Below the pieces are notes generated by a model. The model ran no database searches. It saw only the letters and a list, made by a program, of their open reading frames with translations, and was not told where the DNA came from. This document shows positions 12,667-25,303 of a stretch of DNA of 64,000 nt, piece by piece. A program made the position numbers and the translations under genes. How positions within the stretch are numbered: position 1 is the stretch's first letter; the number at the start of each line of letters is the position of its first letter. The stretch is from Aegilops tauschii subsp. strangulata (taxonomy: Eukaryota; Streptophyta; Magnoliopsida; Poales; Poaceae). The DNA is taken from NCBI RefSeq assembly GCF_002575655.3, contig NC_053039.3:377681633-377745632 (forward strand), written 5' to 3'.

Positions 12667-13695
12667 ATGGCACAGAGAAAGAGGAAGCAACACAGAACGA
12701 CAGGGAGAGGGAAGCGGAAGAATCCTGCAGATTCTGCTGGTACTGATGGTGCAATGGAAGGTCAAAGTCCAGCGGAAAATTGTACCGACGGGGTATCCCG
12801 TGCTACACGAGCTGCAGAACAAGCCAAACAGAAACAAATAGCTGCCACCAAACAAGCAGAGACAGTCCTAGTTGTTGCAACACCTTCCACAGTACCACCA
12901 GCTGCACAATTTACTCGTTGGTCAACTCAGCTAGCAGCACGTTCCAAAGCTCCCTTGCCACCTGACACTACTTCCGAAGCACTCTTGACACAAGATGAGT
13001 TGGCAAGATCAGATGAACTTTGTGAGCTTCAACATCAAGAAGGTAGTTGCTAGAGTCAAGTTACAGTTGCATGCTTCTTTTATATGTAGTCTCACAGTTT
13101 GATGTACACTAACACTTCCTATGTTTGTTGTTGGACTAGCACCTAGGTGCAAGAGGAAACAAACATCAGGGATAATGCTCGAAAGGTTAACTAAATCTAG
13201 AGGAGGAAGAATAGAGATCCGTTTTGAGGCAAGTTTAAAAAGTCCACATGATGCTACAGAGTCAGCCAAGTTATTATCAGAGGCAGCGGTTGCCGTTAGG
13301 TGTCATGTACGTATCCTCCCAACATGGATTCAGTACAGGAATGACAAAGACGAAACCCAGTTCAACACCTTCCTCGACCATTTATCTGTAAGTATGGTGA
13401 TGTATGGAAACTAGTAATATCGTCTTGCTCTGTCCAATACTTTCTAGGTTGCTGATAATGAGACTGCCATAATTTTCAACAGATGAGGTTCAAGTTGGAT
13501 AGCCAAGATGATGCAACCAGACAAGCTTGCACCCATGTTTTCAAGTCTGCTCTGCGATAGTATAGGTATAACTTGAGGAAAACTCACTTTGAAGGCAAGG
13601 CTAACAGTGAACTTGCCCAAACATCTCTAGTGGAAAATATATCGGATGAAGACTGGAGAGGCCTCGTTAAACACTGGTCTGATCCGAAGTATCAG
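12667..13695 (+). pseudogene. Transposase_24-type (Ptta/En-Spm) gene, upstream half
   Basis: Three exons with consistent phases are visible: 12667-13042 (basic start, then Ala/Thr-rich), 13140-13387, and 13483-13695. Introns have gt..ag borders (13043-13139; 13388-13482). The last exon carries the hallmark of the plant transposase (Ptta/En/Spm) family: a helical segment with THVFKSAL, then NISDEDWRGLVKHWSD. It ends in phase 0 at a gt donor (13696), and its continuation is the exon at 47148, also phase 0. An in-frame TAG lies at 13558-13560, within the conserved segment, so this copy is probably not functional. Such proteins occur in CACTA elements; exact function is not settled. The start at 12667 is an ATG, but upstream exons may precede it. 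Confidence 0.75.
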
Positions 13696-14325
13696 GTACA
13701 TTATATACTAGTGAGCTGAACATGCTTTGCACGTGGGTTGTGAGATGTCGTTACAACACAATGTTGACAAATAATCTAAGAAAACACAATTTTGACAAAC
13801 AACTGACACTTACATATTATGTGCATAAAGTACAAGATACAAATTTCTTACTAATGCTAGCTAAATTTGTTGAAAAAGGAAAACCTTTGTTGCATAGTGC
13901 TCCAAGACGTGTATATAACACATTATATGTATGAACCTTAAGGATTATTTTGTTGTTATGAATATGCAAAGATAGTGTTGCGATATTTTGGTTGAAATTC
14001 TCTGAAAAGATATATGTATTTTGAGAAATTGTTGATCAGAAGTCTTCTGCCTTGAGTAAAAGTTGACACGTAATCTCAAAATGGATACACTTATATTCAA
14101 GCGATAAACTCTAAGCAAGATCATGCATGAAAGATTCTAGAATAAATGAGAAGTGTGTAAAGATAGTATATGTGAGAATTGCAAGGTTGTAGTAAGTTTT
14201 TAATTATTAGAAACTTCTAGATAGTACAAATGGCAGAATCTGATATAACGGATAGGAAATCGAATGGTCGGCAATGCTCGGATTTGCCGCCTCTTGACCG
14301 TCAGATTGAGTTCATCCAATGATCC
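13696..14325 (+). other. Left part of the interrupted intron
   Basis: AT-rich DNA follows the gt donor at 13696. It holds no coding signal. It runs to the Sabrina-like insertion site at 14325/14326. Together with 47040-47147 it would have made an original intron of about 740 bp. Confidence 0.65.
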
Positions 14326-14771
14326 TGATACGTCTCGGTCGTATCTATAATTTTTGATTGTTCCATGCCAATATTCTACAACTTTCATATACTTTTGGCA
14401 ACTTTTTATACTATTTTTGGGACTAACATATCGATCCAGTGCCCAGTGCCAGTTCCTGTTTGTTGCATGTTTTTTGTTTCGTAGAAAATCCATATCAAAC
14501 GGAGTCCAAACGGGATAAAAACTGACAGAGATTTTTTTGGAATATTTGTGATTTTTGGGAAGAAGAATCAACGCGATACGATGCCCGAGGGGGCCACGAG
14601 GCAGGGGGGCGCGCCCCAGGGGGTCAGGCGCGCCCTGGACCCTCGTGGACACCCTGTAAGGCAGTTGGAGCCCTTCTTTCGCCGCAAGAAAGCTAATTTC
14701 CGAATAGAGATCGTGTCCAAAATTCAGCCCAATCGGAGTTACGGATCTCCGGTTATAAAAGAAACGGTGAA
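14326..14771 (+). repeat. Left LTR of the Sabrina-like element, first part
   Basis: This matches 45536-45961 of the right LTR, with scattered substitutions and an extra copy-like stretch of about 20 bp (cccagggggtcaggcgcgcc region). The match stops exactly where the CACTA terminus begins at 14772. Confidence 0.9.
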
Positions 14772-16340
14772 CACTACAAAAAAGACACATCCGTGACATT
14801 TTGGCCGAACGGAAAAAAATTCTGTCATACATATGACACTTCTATGACGATAATTGTGACAAAACCCGGTATCATCATAGATGTGGTGGGCTCCTACTTC
14901 TATGACAAAAAATCATGACAGAAAATGGGCTTTTCGTCCTGGGCGGGCCAGAGACGCAGCTGCATGACATTCTTTGGGCCGTCCATGACGGAAAAAACCG
15001 TGGTAGAAGCGAGGGCAAGGAAAATTTCGGGGAGTTCCCGGTTACGGTGGGAGGTCGGGGCCGAGCGATGCACGTTTCTCTCGTACACGTACGCGCGCGT
15101 GTGCGAGGCATTGGCTCTAACTGAACCCGAGCGAGGCGTTGGGCTCTAACTGAACCCGAGCGATTGCACTGCAGGGTACGCGTTACTGAACCCGAGCGAT
15201 CGATCGATGGCTATTAACTGAACCCGATCGAGCGATTCCTTCGCTACTGCTGCTAACTGAAGCCGATCGATGCTGCCTCTGGATGAACAGTGAGCATTGC
15301 TGGGGGGTTTGGATGAACAGTTCCTGGTGGGGGTGGATGAACAGGACCCCATGGTGTTGCCTCTGGATGAACAGGACCCCGATCGATCGAGCCGGTTGGG
15401 GCTGGATGAACAGGACCCCGTGGAGGGCAGGATGAACAGGACCACTCCGTGGAGGGCAGGATGAACAGGACCACCCCGTGGAGGGCTGGATGAACAGTAG
15501 CCCGTGGAGGGGTGGTTGAACAGGAGCCCGTGGAGAGGGCTGGTTGAACAGTAGCCGGTGGAGTAGCGCGTGGTGGAGGCTGGATGAACAGGAGCCCGTG
15601 GATGAACAGTCGCAGGTGGAGGCTAGAGGAGGTCGACGGTGGATGAACAGTAGCCCGTGGAGGCGGGAGGGGGTCGACGGTGGAGATGAACAGTGTCCCG
15701 TGGAGTCCCGTTTTGCGGTGCGCCACACCCCTCCCGATGAACAGGACCCCCGTTTCGACCGTAGCGCTCCAACACAAGTCCGTTTCGTCCATTTTGCGGT
15801 ACGCCACACCCCTCCCAATCAACAGGACCCCCGTTTCGACCGTAGGAGGTCCGTTTCCTCCGTTTTGCTGTACGCCAGACCCCTCCCGATGAACAGGATC
15901 CCATTTCAAAAGTGGCCGGTCGAACACAAGGCCGTTTCCTCCATTCTGCGGTACGCCAGGCCTCGTTTCCATCGGCTGTTCCGTCCAAGCCCTCCCGATG
16001 AACACGACGACGCATTCCGTTCCGACCCAGCCGGTTGGCTCCCCATGAACACAGCGACAACGCTGTTTCTCCGTTCCGACCCAGCCATGTACACGAGCCC
16101 TGGCCGTACGTATGCGCGAGTAGGCGTTCGAGACCCTGCCCGTATGTACGTATGTGGCCGTATTTTCTTTCTTGCACACTGGTCGCTGTACGTACGTGTA
16201 CATGCTACGTGCGCGCCTCTACTACGACACGTGCGCGCCTCTACATCGACCAGTATGTACGTACACGTTCGCGACCAGAATGACAATGCTACGTACGCTT
16301 TGACCAGGTGGGTCCCGACTGTCAGGCACTTCCTTGCCTG
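14772..16340 (+). repeat. CACTA terminal and subterminal repeat region
   Basis: After the terminus and the tgac/gtca-rich block (14772-14930), the motif ctgaacccgagcga recurs (15120-15240). Then gatgaacag recurs about twenty times with tagcccgtggagg or gaccccgtggagg (15280-15700). Next come repeated units containing gtacgccacacccctcccga and ccccgtttcgaccgta (15715-16030), and cgtacgt-rich sequence (16080-16290). Long open frames on both strands here reflect the repeats, not genes. The same order occurs inverted at 57180-58862. Confidence 0.8.
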
Positions 16341-19300
16341 CGAAGATGTAGCTGGTGGGTCCCAGCAGTTAGGGGGGCGAATCATTTTTTTTTGCCCGGA
16401 CGCACTTCCTTGCGTGCGAAGATGTAGCTGGTGGGTCCCAGCAGTCAGGGGGAAATGTTTTTTTCATGAAATACAGTGGCCCGTCCGGTGGGTCCCAGCT
16501 GTCAGGTGGAGGAATCATTATTTTCCGCGTAATAAGGAGGCACTTCCTTGCTGCGGCCGTGGACCCAGCTGTCAGCCTCTCCACGTACAGTCCACGTCCG
16601 ATGGAAGTCGTTCCTTGACCACGTTGACCACGTCGCGCCGAGAGCACCAGGGTGGTGGACGACGGCGAGGCCTAGGAAGGGGACGACGGGGAGCCGGGGA
16701 AGACATGGCAGTGGAAGCCCGCGCGGAGAGGAGTACGAGGGTTCACTGGTTCGGCTGCGGTGTGAGGCTGCCGTCGCCGCAGGGCCTGGCCAGCGGTGGG
16801 AATAGTAGGGGGCGGTGAGGCCTCCGCGGCAGCACAGCCGGCCACGGGAGGCGGGAGCATGCGGCACGACCGGCGCTGCTTTGGGCGGCTGGAGCAAGAA
16901 GACCAGAGGTTGAAGAAGCACTACGGCCGTTGGATGGACATCGTACGGTCACTGGAGCTAGAATCGTTCATATTGACTAAAGTTGACAAAGGCCCCCGTC
17001 CCAGTCAACTTAGTAGGCCCACAAGTCAGCCTCCCACCATGGTGGGTCCCAGCTAGCAGGGGGAGTATTCATTTTTTTTTGTGCGTAATAAGGAGGCACT
17101 TCCTTGCGTGCGCAGATATTGCTGGTGGGTCCGAGCTGTCAGCGGCGGTAACGTTTTTTTCACGAAATACAGAGGCCCTTTCGGTGGGTCCCTGATGTCA
17201 GGTGGAGGAATCATTATTTTGCGCGTAATAAGGAGGCATTTCCTTGCGTGCGGCCGTGGACCCAGCTGTCCGCCTCTCCACGTACAGTCCACTTCAGATG
17301 CATGTCGGTCGTTGACCACGTTGACCAGGCCGCGCCGAGAGCACCAGGGCGGTGGACGACGGCGAGGCCTAGGAAGGGAACGACACGGAGGGAGGGAAGA
17401 CTCGGCAGTTGTTTCCCACGCGGAGGGGAGTACGACTGTACGAGGGTTTACTGGTTCGTCTGCCGTCGCCGGAGAATAACAGCAGGTGTGGGTGAGTAGA
17501 GGGATGGCTAGGCCAGCGATGGGAGTACGATGGGGCGGTGAGGCCTGCGTGGCAGCAGAGCCGGCCGCAGGGAGGAGGGAGCAGGCAGTCCCGTCGGCGC
17601 TTGTTTGAGTGGCTGGAGCAGGAAGAGCAGAGATTGAAGAAGCACGACGGCCGTTGGATGGCCATCCAATAGTCTCTGCTTGTGCGTCAACCTTTTTTTA
17701 GGAAAGCCTCAAATCTGTGGAAAACAGCATACAACCCATCTGCCATTATTTCTAATAATTTACAGCCCATTTGCTAATTATTGAGGTTTTTTTGGAGCCC
17801 ATATTCTTTTTGTTAGCATTACGGCCCATATTGTGGCCACGGTTAAAAAATTGTACGAAATTTTGCATATTTCGGTGCGGTCCGAACTGTTTTTAATCCC
17901 GAAATTTCGACTCACATTCAAACTGATTTTAAAAATAAATGTATATCAATATAAAATCCAACAAATTCTCCACGCATAAAAATTAATGTAATTTAAAATC
18001 TCAAAATGAAAAAAAAAAGATATTTGAAACTAATTGCCGGTTTGATGTGTTTTAAAAATGTACAGCCCATTTCTCATTACTGATGGGCCATTTTCTCGGC
18101 CAGCCAAATGAAAGCTCTCCTCGTCTTGAAAGATTTGCAGCCCAACAGGCCTGACAAAGCGACTTACTTGGCAAATCACCAAAAAACTAGGCTGTGGCCG
18201 TGGACCCAGCTGTCAGCCTCTCCACGTACAGTACTCTTCCGATGGAAGTCGTTCCTTGACCACGTTGACCACGCCGCACGGAGAGCACCACGGTGGTGGA
18301 CGACGGCGAGGCCTAGGAAGGGGACGACGCGGAGCCGGGGAAGACGCGGCAGTGGAAGCCCGCGCGGAGAGGAGTACGAGGGTTCACTGGTTCGGCTGCG
18401 GTGTGAGGCTGCCGTCGCCGTAGGGCCTGGCCAGCGGTGGGAATAGTAGGGGGCGGTGAGGCCTCCGCGGCAGCACAGCCGGCCACGGGAGGCAGGAGCA
18501 TGCGGCACGACCGGCGCTGCTTTGGGCGGCTGGAGCAAGAAGACCAGAGGTTGAAGAAGCACTACAGCCATTGGATGGACATCGTACGGTCACTGGAGCT
18601 AGAATCGTTCAGATTGACTAAAGTTGACAAAGGCCCCCGTCCCAGTCAACTTAGTAGGCCCACAAGTCAGCCTCCCACCATGGTGGGTCCCAGCTAGCAG
18701 GGGGAGTATTCATTTTTTTGTGCGTAATAAGGAGGCACTTCCAGTGGGTCCGAGCTGACAGCGGGGGAATGTTTTTTTCGCGAAATACGCTGGCCCGTCT
18801 GGTGGGTCCCAGCAGTCAGGGGGAAACATTTTTTTCGCGAAATAAGGTGGCCCGTTTGGTGGGTCCCTGCTGTCAGGTGGAGGAATAATTATTTTGCGCG
18901 TAATAAGGAGGCACTTCCTTGCGGCCGCCTGGACCCAGCTGTCAGCCTCTCCATGTACAGTACTCTTCCGATGGAAGTCGGACATTGACCACGCCGCGCC
19001 GAGAGCACCAGGGCGGTGGTCTGGACGACGGCGAGGCCTAGGAAGGGGACGACGCGGAGCCGGGGAAGACGCAGCAATGGAAGCCCGCGCGGAGAGGAGT
19101 ACGAGGGTTCACTGGTTCGGCTGCGGTGTGAGGCTGCCGTCGCCGCAGAATAACAGGGGGTGTGGGTGAGTAGAGGGATGGCCTGGCCAGCGGTGGGAGT
19201 AGTACGGGGCGGTGAGGCCTCCGCGGCATCACAGCCGGCCACGGGAGGCAGGAGCACGCGACACGACCGGCGCTGCTTTGGGCGGCTGGAGCAAGAAGAC

Positions 19301-19430
19301 CAGAGGTTGAAGAAGCACTACGGCCGTTGGATGGACATCGTACGATCACTGCAGCTAGAATCGTTTATATTGACTAAGTTGACAAAGCCCTTGGTACGCG
19401 TCAACTTAGTAGGCCCACAGCTCGGATTTG
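16341..19430 (+). repeat. Four copies of a subterminal module (about 450 bp core)
   Basis: The core runs from gtggacccagctgtcagcct to ggatggacatcgtacg and occurs at about 16555-16975, 17260-17675, 18198-18600 and 18920-19365. The cores are separated by linkers rich in ggtgggtcccagc and gcgtaataaggaggcac. Two further copies lie in reverse orientation at 50890-51250 and 56590-56970. Copies 1 and 3 are nearly identical. Minus-strand open frames recur in every copy but are carried by the repeat and show no known domain. Confidence 0.75.
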
Positions 19431-20640
19431 GCAGAGAACATATAGCCCATTTGCGATTTGTAAAAATGTACAGCCCATTTTGTAATTCTAATGGAATTTA
19501 CTACAGCCCATTTACAGTTTGTTAAAAGTACAGCCCAACTTCTAGCTAGGACAACGATTAATAATTTCAAACGACCGCTCAAAACAGAATTCAAAAAAAA
19601 TTCCCACATTTTGATGGGATCCGAAATATTTTTATCCGAAATTTCTAGTCATGTTAAATATAATTTCAAAATAAAGTTGTATTACGTTAAAATCCAACGA
19701 ATATTGCGCGCGCAACAAGTAATGAAATTAAAATTTTCAAATTCCAAAAATAATATATTTTTCAAACTAATTACGTGTTTGGTGCATAGTAACTGTCCAG
19801 TTATTATAATTACATCCCATTTATTATTTCTTAAAGTCTATTTTCTTGTTAAGCCTAATGCATACCTCCTAGGAAAGTTTACAGCCCAGCGGGGCGGAGA
19901 ATAACAAGTTGACCCGGATATTGTGTACAACTATCGGCCCAGTTGCATTGCTGATGTTGAAAAAAAGGCCTGTGTAGTACAATACAACCTAACATGGTTA
20001 CTCAGCCCACATCCAGCGATGCCGAAAAGGCCCAAACAAGGCTTCTGTAGAACTTTTTGAAGTCACTGAGCTCAATTAATAACTTAAGAAAAAAGTTAGA
20101 TTACAGTGGAACCTAATTAAAAGCTGTCACGAGCAAATAAATAATTCAACGGGTCCCACTTGTGCGTGTGCGCGTGTGTGTGTGTGTGAGAGAGAGAGAG
20201 AGATAGAGAGAGACCCATCGGTCGATGCTCGTAAATACATCTTTCAGCCATATGCATTGCTGATGCTCAGTAAAAACTTATATAGTTGACACAATCATAT
20301 AGAACATCATAGCACACTGAACTTGCATACAAAAATTTCACGCACGCGGCACAATCAGGATGGAAGCAGTGGATCGCTACGGGAAGGGCTATGTTGAAAC
20401 CAACGAAGTCGTACATAAGGGTTCATCATCTTTATCAATGACGGGGAAATATCTTGAATGTTGTGCAAAGAAAACAGACAGACAACACAATAAGTTCTGC
20501 TAGCACATTAAGTTGACGTACAACCCTTTCTAAAAAACGTTCAGGTACAAAATTAGAACAGGTCACAATCAAATGTACTGGCATATCAGTGCTTCACACC
20601 CATAGCTCGGATTTAAGTAGTATCTGACAAGATTCAGTTG
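19431..20640. other. AT-rich CACTA interior with a microsatellite
   Basis: Short recurring phrases such as cagcccattt are scattered at 19440-19540, 18060 and 17760. A compound (GT)n(GA)n microsatellite lies at about 20162-20212. No coding signal until the minus-strand sequence that ends at 20651. Confidence 0.6.
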
Positions 20641-20650
20641 TTACCTCAAA

Positions 20651-21520
20651 TTAGAGCACATCCAGGCAGCCAGCCCTGCCTCTTCTCCCAAAGAAGCAGT
20701 GGCCTCCGCCACGCGATGGAGTAGGCCCTGTGCCATCCATCGTTCCGAGCAACATGGGGAAAGTCTGACGTTGACTCCTGTAATGGACGTCGTCGACGGA
20801 CCCTGGCACCAGCGGCGGTGGCAGGACTTCGATTGATGGATTGACCACTTCTTCGACATGCACGAACACTCGATACAGTTACATCCCTAACTTGGTCCGC
20901 GGCGGCCTTGGTGGCGACGAATAGTACAACCCCGGTTCCTGCACCGGTATCTCAACACCAATCACCTTCGGTATGGTGGACGGCTTCTTCATCCATGCCA
21001 TAACCGTCAGAGCCCGGCTGTCTGGAGGAACAAACATACTTACGAGCTCACCTCCAAGGTCGTTGATAAGCTCATTCATGGACTCGCTGTTCCAAGCACG
21101 TCGAGGCATGCCATGGAAGGTAAGCTTTGTTAAAAACTCAAGCTTAGAGGGCACCGAGCCCCGTCCTGGGTGCCACCGATCAAAGCTCACCAGCGCGCCA
21201 TCGCAGAACAAACGCCGGGAAGATTCAAACACACGACTGCAGTCGAAAGTTGTCCGGAACCTGACAAAGAAATCAGCCGGTGGCGGGCAGACTTCGACGA
21301 GCAAGTCACTTATTTGGATGTTGTGTGCAATGCCAAGAGCTTTGACAAGGTCGTCCGGCGAGACGGGAGGCCGGTCGCCGTTGATGGTTACCATCAGCAC
21401 TTTGCCGGCAAACTGGTCGTCAAGCGCCGCCATGCCACTGTTGAGCGACAGCACGCAGCGACCGAAGGCAGGACGGACCTCAGGATCTCCGGCTCGGAGA
21501 TCCGCGTTGACTGGCGACAT
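20651..21520 (-). pseudogene. DUF4283-type protein sequence, decayed
   Basis: The reading runs from an ATG at 21520 (MSPVNADLRAGD..) to a stop at 20651. The middle part resembles the DUF4283-type domain found in many grass LINE-like and retrocopy proteins: a segment LMVTINGDRPPVSPDDLVKA, then ADFFVRF, and LVSFDRWHPG. The C-terminal part includes VFVHVEEVVNPS. An in-frame TAA at 20879-20881 interrupts it; a CAA to TAA change would explain this. The open frame continues 5' of 21520 to 21700 without recognisable sequence. It is probably a captured or retroelement-derived piece inside the CACTA-like element. The role of DUF4283 in such proteins is probably nucleic-acid binding, but this is not shown here. 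Confidence 0.55.
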
Positions 21521-22373
21521 GATAGTACGCTTGAGTACAGGGAGTACAGGAGGGGGATTTGGGGGAACTGGAGTAGGAATCGAGATTCCAAAGGTGGGGG
21601 AGGGGCGGGAGACTGGGGATGAAAAGGTAGCATGAATTTCGAGCACGCGCCAATATGCTCTCGGCGCGCAAGCGCACGAAAACACCGGTGGCACCCACAT
21701 GTCGGCCTAAGAGTCCTTATTCTTTCTTTTTTGGAGAGCCCGGCCTTTTTTTCAGGATCTTTTGAGAGCCCGGCCTGAGAGTCATAATTGACCTGTTTGG
21801 CATTGCGTTACTACTCGGCCCATATTCAACGACACCTCACTGGCCCAAACAAGTGTACATCATCGAAAAGACACTGAGCTCAAATTATATAACTTGAAAA
21901 AAGGAGATATACTCTGAACACTGGAGAATGGTGATGCCCTCATTTAGCCCACCAGTAGTTCGAGACAATAAACAGTTCGAAACAACGATATATACAACAT
22001 TCAAACACTGACTAGTGACTACTACTGACATAAACAGCAAGACATGATAGTTCATAAGAAGTCTTGCTACACCACCAAAACGCACCCATCTGCAGCGCTC
22101 AGACTCTCGTGATCCAGACGAGAATGACATTCTAAACAGAAGCAACTATTACATAGTAAGAGTGGCATAGATGAGGATGACCAAATGACAAGGAATATGC
22201 ATAACAAAAGAAAGAACTACCCATCCAGAACCAGCAGCAAAGACAGCAAAGTCATTCAAAGAGATGATCCAACACCATCATAATTTGCAGCCCCGCTTCA
22301 GCGACCAGTGATCTGGAGACACCAGTACTCCAGCCTTTCGATGCAACAGCCCAATTACCTATCAACCTGAAGG
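21521..22373. other. Spacer between two minus-strand pseudogenes
   Basis: No coding signal beyond the short 5' extension of the DUF4283-type frame. AT-rich; it holds the region just downstream of the F-box/DUF295 pseudogene stop at 22374. Confidence 0.5.
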
Positions 22374-23126
22374 CTAGAACCACATCACTGCCTGTCGTAA
22401 TTGAGACATCCAAGGATCAAAGTTAATCCGGATGCCTTTGTCATTCTCACCTTCTTTTGGCTGCAGGCTGTATCGTTGACAATCAGGGGAGTTTGCTCCC
22501 GAACTCCTAGGGCTCGCCGTGTAGACACAGTTTTCCATAGCAAACAAAGCCTCTCTACCATCAAGGTCCTTGCCAACGGTGATCTCCTGGTTAATCGGAT
22601 AATTGAGTCCGAGAAACAGAGAGTGTGAACCAAGGCTGTTTACCCGCCTCTAACTAAAAAATCCTAAAGGCCCCAACAAGCTGGTATCCTGCTCATAGAC
22701 GTAACAGCCACTGTCCGGATACTCACGTATTACACGGTGCTTGTATACAGTGGGGTTTTTGCAATATAACTTTTCCGGCTCATGTGTCCGAATGATCATC
22801 AGTCTTTTGCCGTCGTCTGATCGAGCGAGGAACCAGTTGTGCTTCCCTGTTTTTGGCAAAGGTGGTGTGATTACAAAGGGCAGTAACTGTAGGGACACTA
22901 CGTCATATCAAAAAGGACAGGCATTGTTAATGTAAGATTAGCATTGTTCAGAGTATGAGTAGGATAATGCAAGAAACAGCATTGATATGTCCCTGTTGGA
23001 ACTAGGAGGAAAATACAGGGAAATGTATACTGGGTTCGAAAATATAGAAGTGCCATGCATGGTTATACTCATGTTATCTCGCAATCGATTCTTCACAGGA
23101 AACTACCATGTCATGCATGTTATGTA

Positions 23127-23286
23127 CTCCCTCCGTTCCCAAATATTTGTCTTTCTAGGCATTTCAAATAGACACAACATACGGATGTATGTAGACATAT
23201 TTTAGAGTGTAGATTCACTCATTTTGCTCCATATATAGTCACTTGTTAAAATCTCTAGAAAGACAAATATTTGGGAACGGAGGGAG
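23127..23286. mobile_element. Stowaway-type MITE (160 bp)
   Basis: Terminal inverted repeats ctccctccgttcccaaat and atttgggaacggagggag are flanked by TA on both sides (23125-23126; 23287-23288). This fits a Tc1/mariner-derived Stowaway element. It lies in the intron of the F-box/DUF295 pseudogene. Confidence 0.92.
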
Positions 23287-23537
23287 TAATCATGTTCTGT
23301 CCTCACAAACAAATTCTTCAAGGTAACTAACAGACCATGCATTGTTATATACTCGTGTTCTGTCGGCAAAAAATTTGTGAGGATATTATTCTAGCCATTG
23401 ATTGCTGAAGGGCGAATATAGGTATCTACACATGGTAAGCATTGCAGGATTTCACTACTTCCAAATATAGAGTTCTCCATATGCACATTTACTTCCCTAA
23501 TGTATGGTTAGATGAAACCAACAGTGTGGTGCATGTT

Positions 23538-24707
23538 TGTCGGGTGGTTCATGCGACATATGCCAACGGATGGCTTATCATTGTGGGTGCCAATAAGAAA
23601 TCGCCGGTGCCTGGAAACGGGATAAGGCGAAGACATGCACGCCGGCGGATCTTACCCAGGTTCGGGGCTCTCCGAGGAGATAACACCCCTAGTCCTGCTC
23701 TGCGGGGTCTCCGCATGATCACTAGATCAAGAAAGGTAGCTACAATCGCTCCTAGAGCTGTTGGGTGCAAGGGAGAAGAAGAACAAGGCTAGCTCTCACT
23801 TCTCTCTCACTATGGTGTGTGTGCTATGCTTAGAAGCCAACCCTTTGCATGGGTGCCCCGGGGGGTTTATATAGGCCTACCCCCCGGGGGTACAATTGTA
23901 ATCCGGCTAGGTTCCGGTCCCAGCCGTCAGTGTCTACACTCGCCGGCTTCTCCGCCGGCTGTTGGGGCCCGCCGGCTGGTGGGTCCCGCCGGCTGCCGGC
24001 CTCTTGGCCGACAGGCCAGCCCCACCGCCTAGGGTCTTGTCGGCGGCTGCTTACTATAGCCTCGCCTTTGATGACGAGGGCTTTGTCGAGGTAAGCGTGG
24101 CTACAGTGGGCCGCCTCGGGGGCTCTCACTGTAGCCTTACCTCGTCTTGTCTCCTTAATGGGGCTCCTGCTTTGAGGAAGGGGGTAGCCGGCTTCTGGGG
24201 GCCGGCTACGCCCTCGGCCGACTGGGGGAGGCCAGGCCGCCTTCGCGCCTCTCTCTGGCGGAAGGGGCCCGCCGCCTGCGGGCCGTACAGGAGTCGGTCG
24301 TGGATGACGTTGAGGCTGGCATGGCTACAGTGCCGAGCCGAACAGGAGACGGTCATCCCGTACGGCCTCCTGTGGCCATGCCTGCCTCGGGCCTCGGGAG
24401 TAGTGGGTCGCACTGTGGCCACACCCCGTCTTGTCACCGTTATGTGGGTGTAGCTTTGGTGGTTGTGATCTCGGCCGACTGCTTGGAGTCGGCGCTCTTC
24501 TTGGCCGGCTCCCTGGAGTCGGCCACCCCGTAGTTGTCCTGGGGGGAGGTCGTTGAGGCTGGGTCGCCTTCCGGGAGTCGGCTTCAGAGGTAGCCGGTCA
24601 GGAAGGCGGCCCAGTGCTCGGAGTGCTTGGAGGCCCAAAGGCCTGATAATTTTTTCAGAAGAACCAGGGGCAGTCGGTTAGGCTACCCGTGGCCATTTAC
24701 TCCGACA
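23538..24707 (-). repeat. 3' LTR of copy 2
   Basis: This 1170-bp LTR is the 3' LTR in the element's own orientation. It has a TATA box (tttatata on the + strand near 23870) matching those of the other two LTRs. Confidence 0.95.
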
Positions 24708-24722
24708 GTAGTCCCCGAAGCT
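24708..24722 (-). other. Polypurine tract of copy 2
   Basis: Read on the minus strand this is agcttcggggactac, directly before the 3' LTR. It is identical to the tract of copy 1 at 4703-4717. Confidence 0.6.
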
Positions 24723-25158
24723 GATTGGGCTTCGAGGTGGAGTAGGGGTTGAGAAGCTCGATCAGCTTCCTATCTTGACAAGTCGGCAGCTGGGAGCCGG
24801 CTTTGGTTAGGCGTGCCGCCTTGGTCGAAAACTCCGGAGTCGGAGGGCGGGAGCTCGCTAGCGTGTGCTCCGGGCCGCGGGCCGGCCACTTACCGTCTGC
24901 GAACCACGTGGCCTCCTTGGGCCAGAAAGCTTGCCAGCCCATGCGCGTGACGGGACGTCGCCACAGGGCGGGGGCCCGCCACGTCCGCGCCCGGGCCCAG
25001 GCGCGGATTCTCTGTATCCCGAAACCGCCCGCACGTCTCCTTGCGGCAGTTTCGGCTCGCCTTTAGGGCGCAATAATCGCGGGGCGTGGGGGGAATGGGT
25101 GCAGTTAATCCCACGTCTCCCCCCCACGTCCGGCCTCTTCGGCCTCGCCTCGCGAAGC

Positions 25159-25165
25159 TATAAGT
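25159..25165 (+). promoter_or_regulatory. TATA-like box of the antisense gene, copy 2
   Basis: tataagt, 145 bp upstream of the ATG at 25304, in GC-rich sequence with a pyrimidine-rich leader. A TATA-like box stands at the equivalent place in copy 1 (4265-4272). Confidence 0.5.
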
Positions 25166-25303
25166 AGGGGGAGGTGGAGGGCGGCAGGCCCACGCACGCT
25201 CCTCCTACTTCCACCATCTTCTTCGCTCGCCGTTTCTTGCAACAGCGCCTCGCCGCCGCGCTCTTCCACCGCACGTTCCTCCACCGCCGCGCTAGTTTTC
25301 GCC

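Noticed and set aside
15544..16818. 424-codon plus-strand open frame
   Set aside because: It runs through gatgaacag-type subterminal repeats and module DNA; repeat composition explains the absence of stops.
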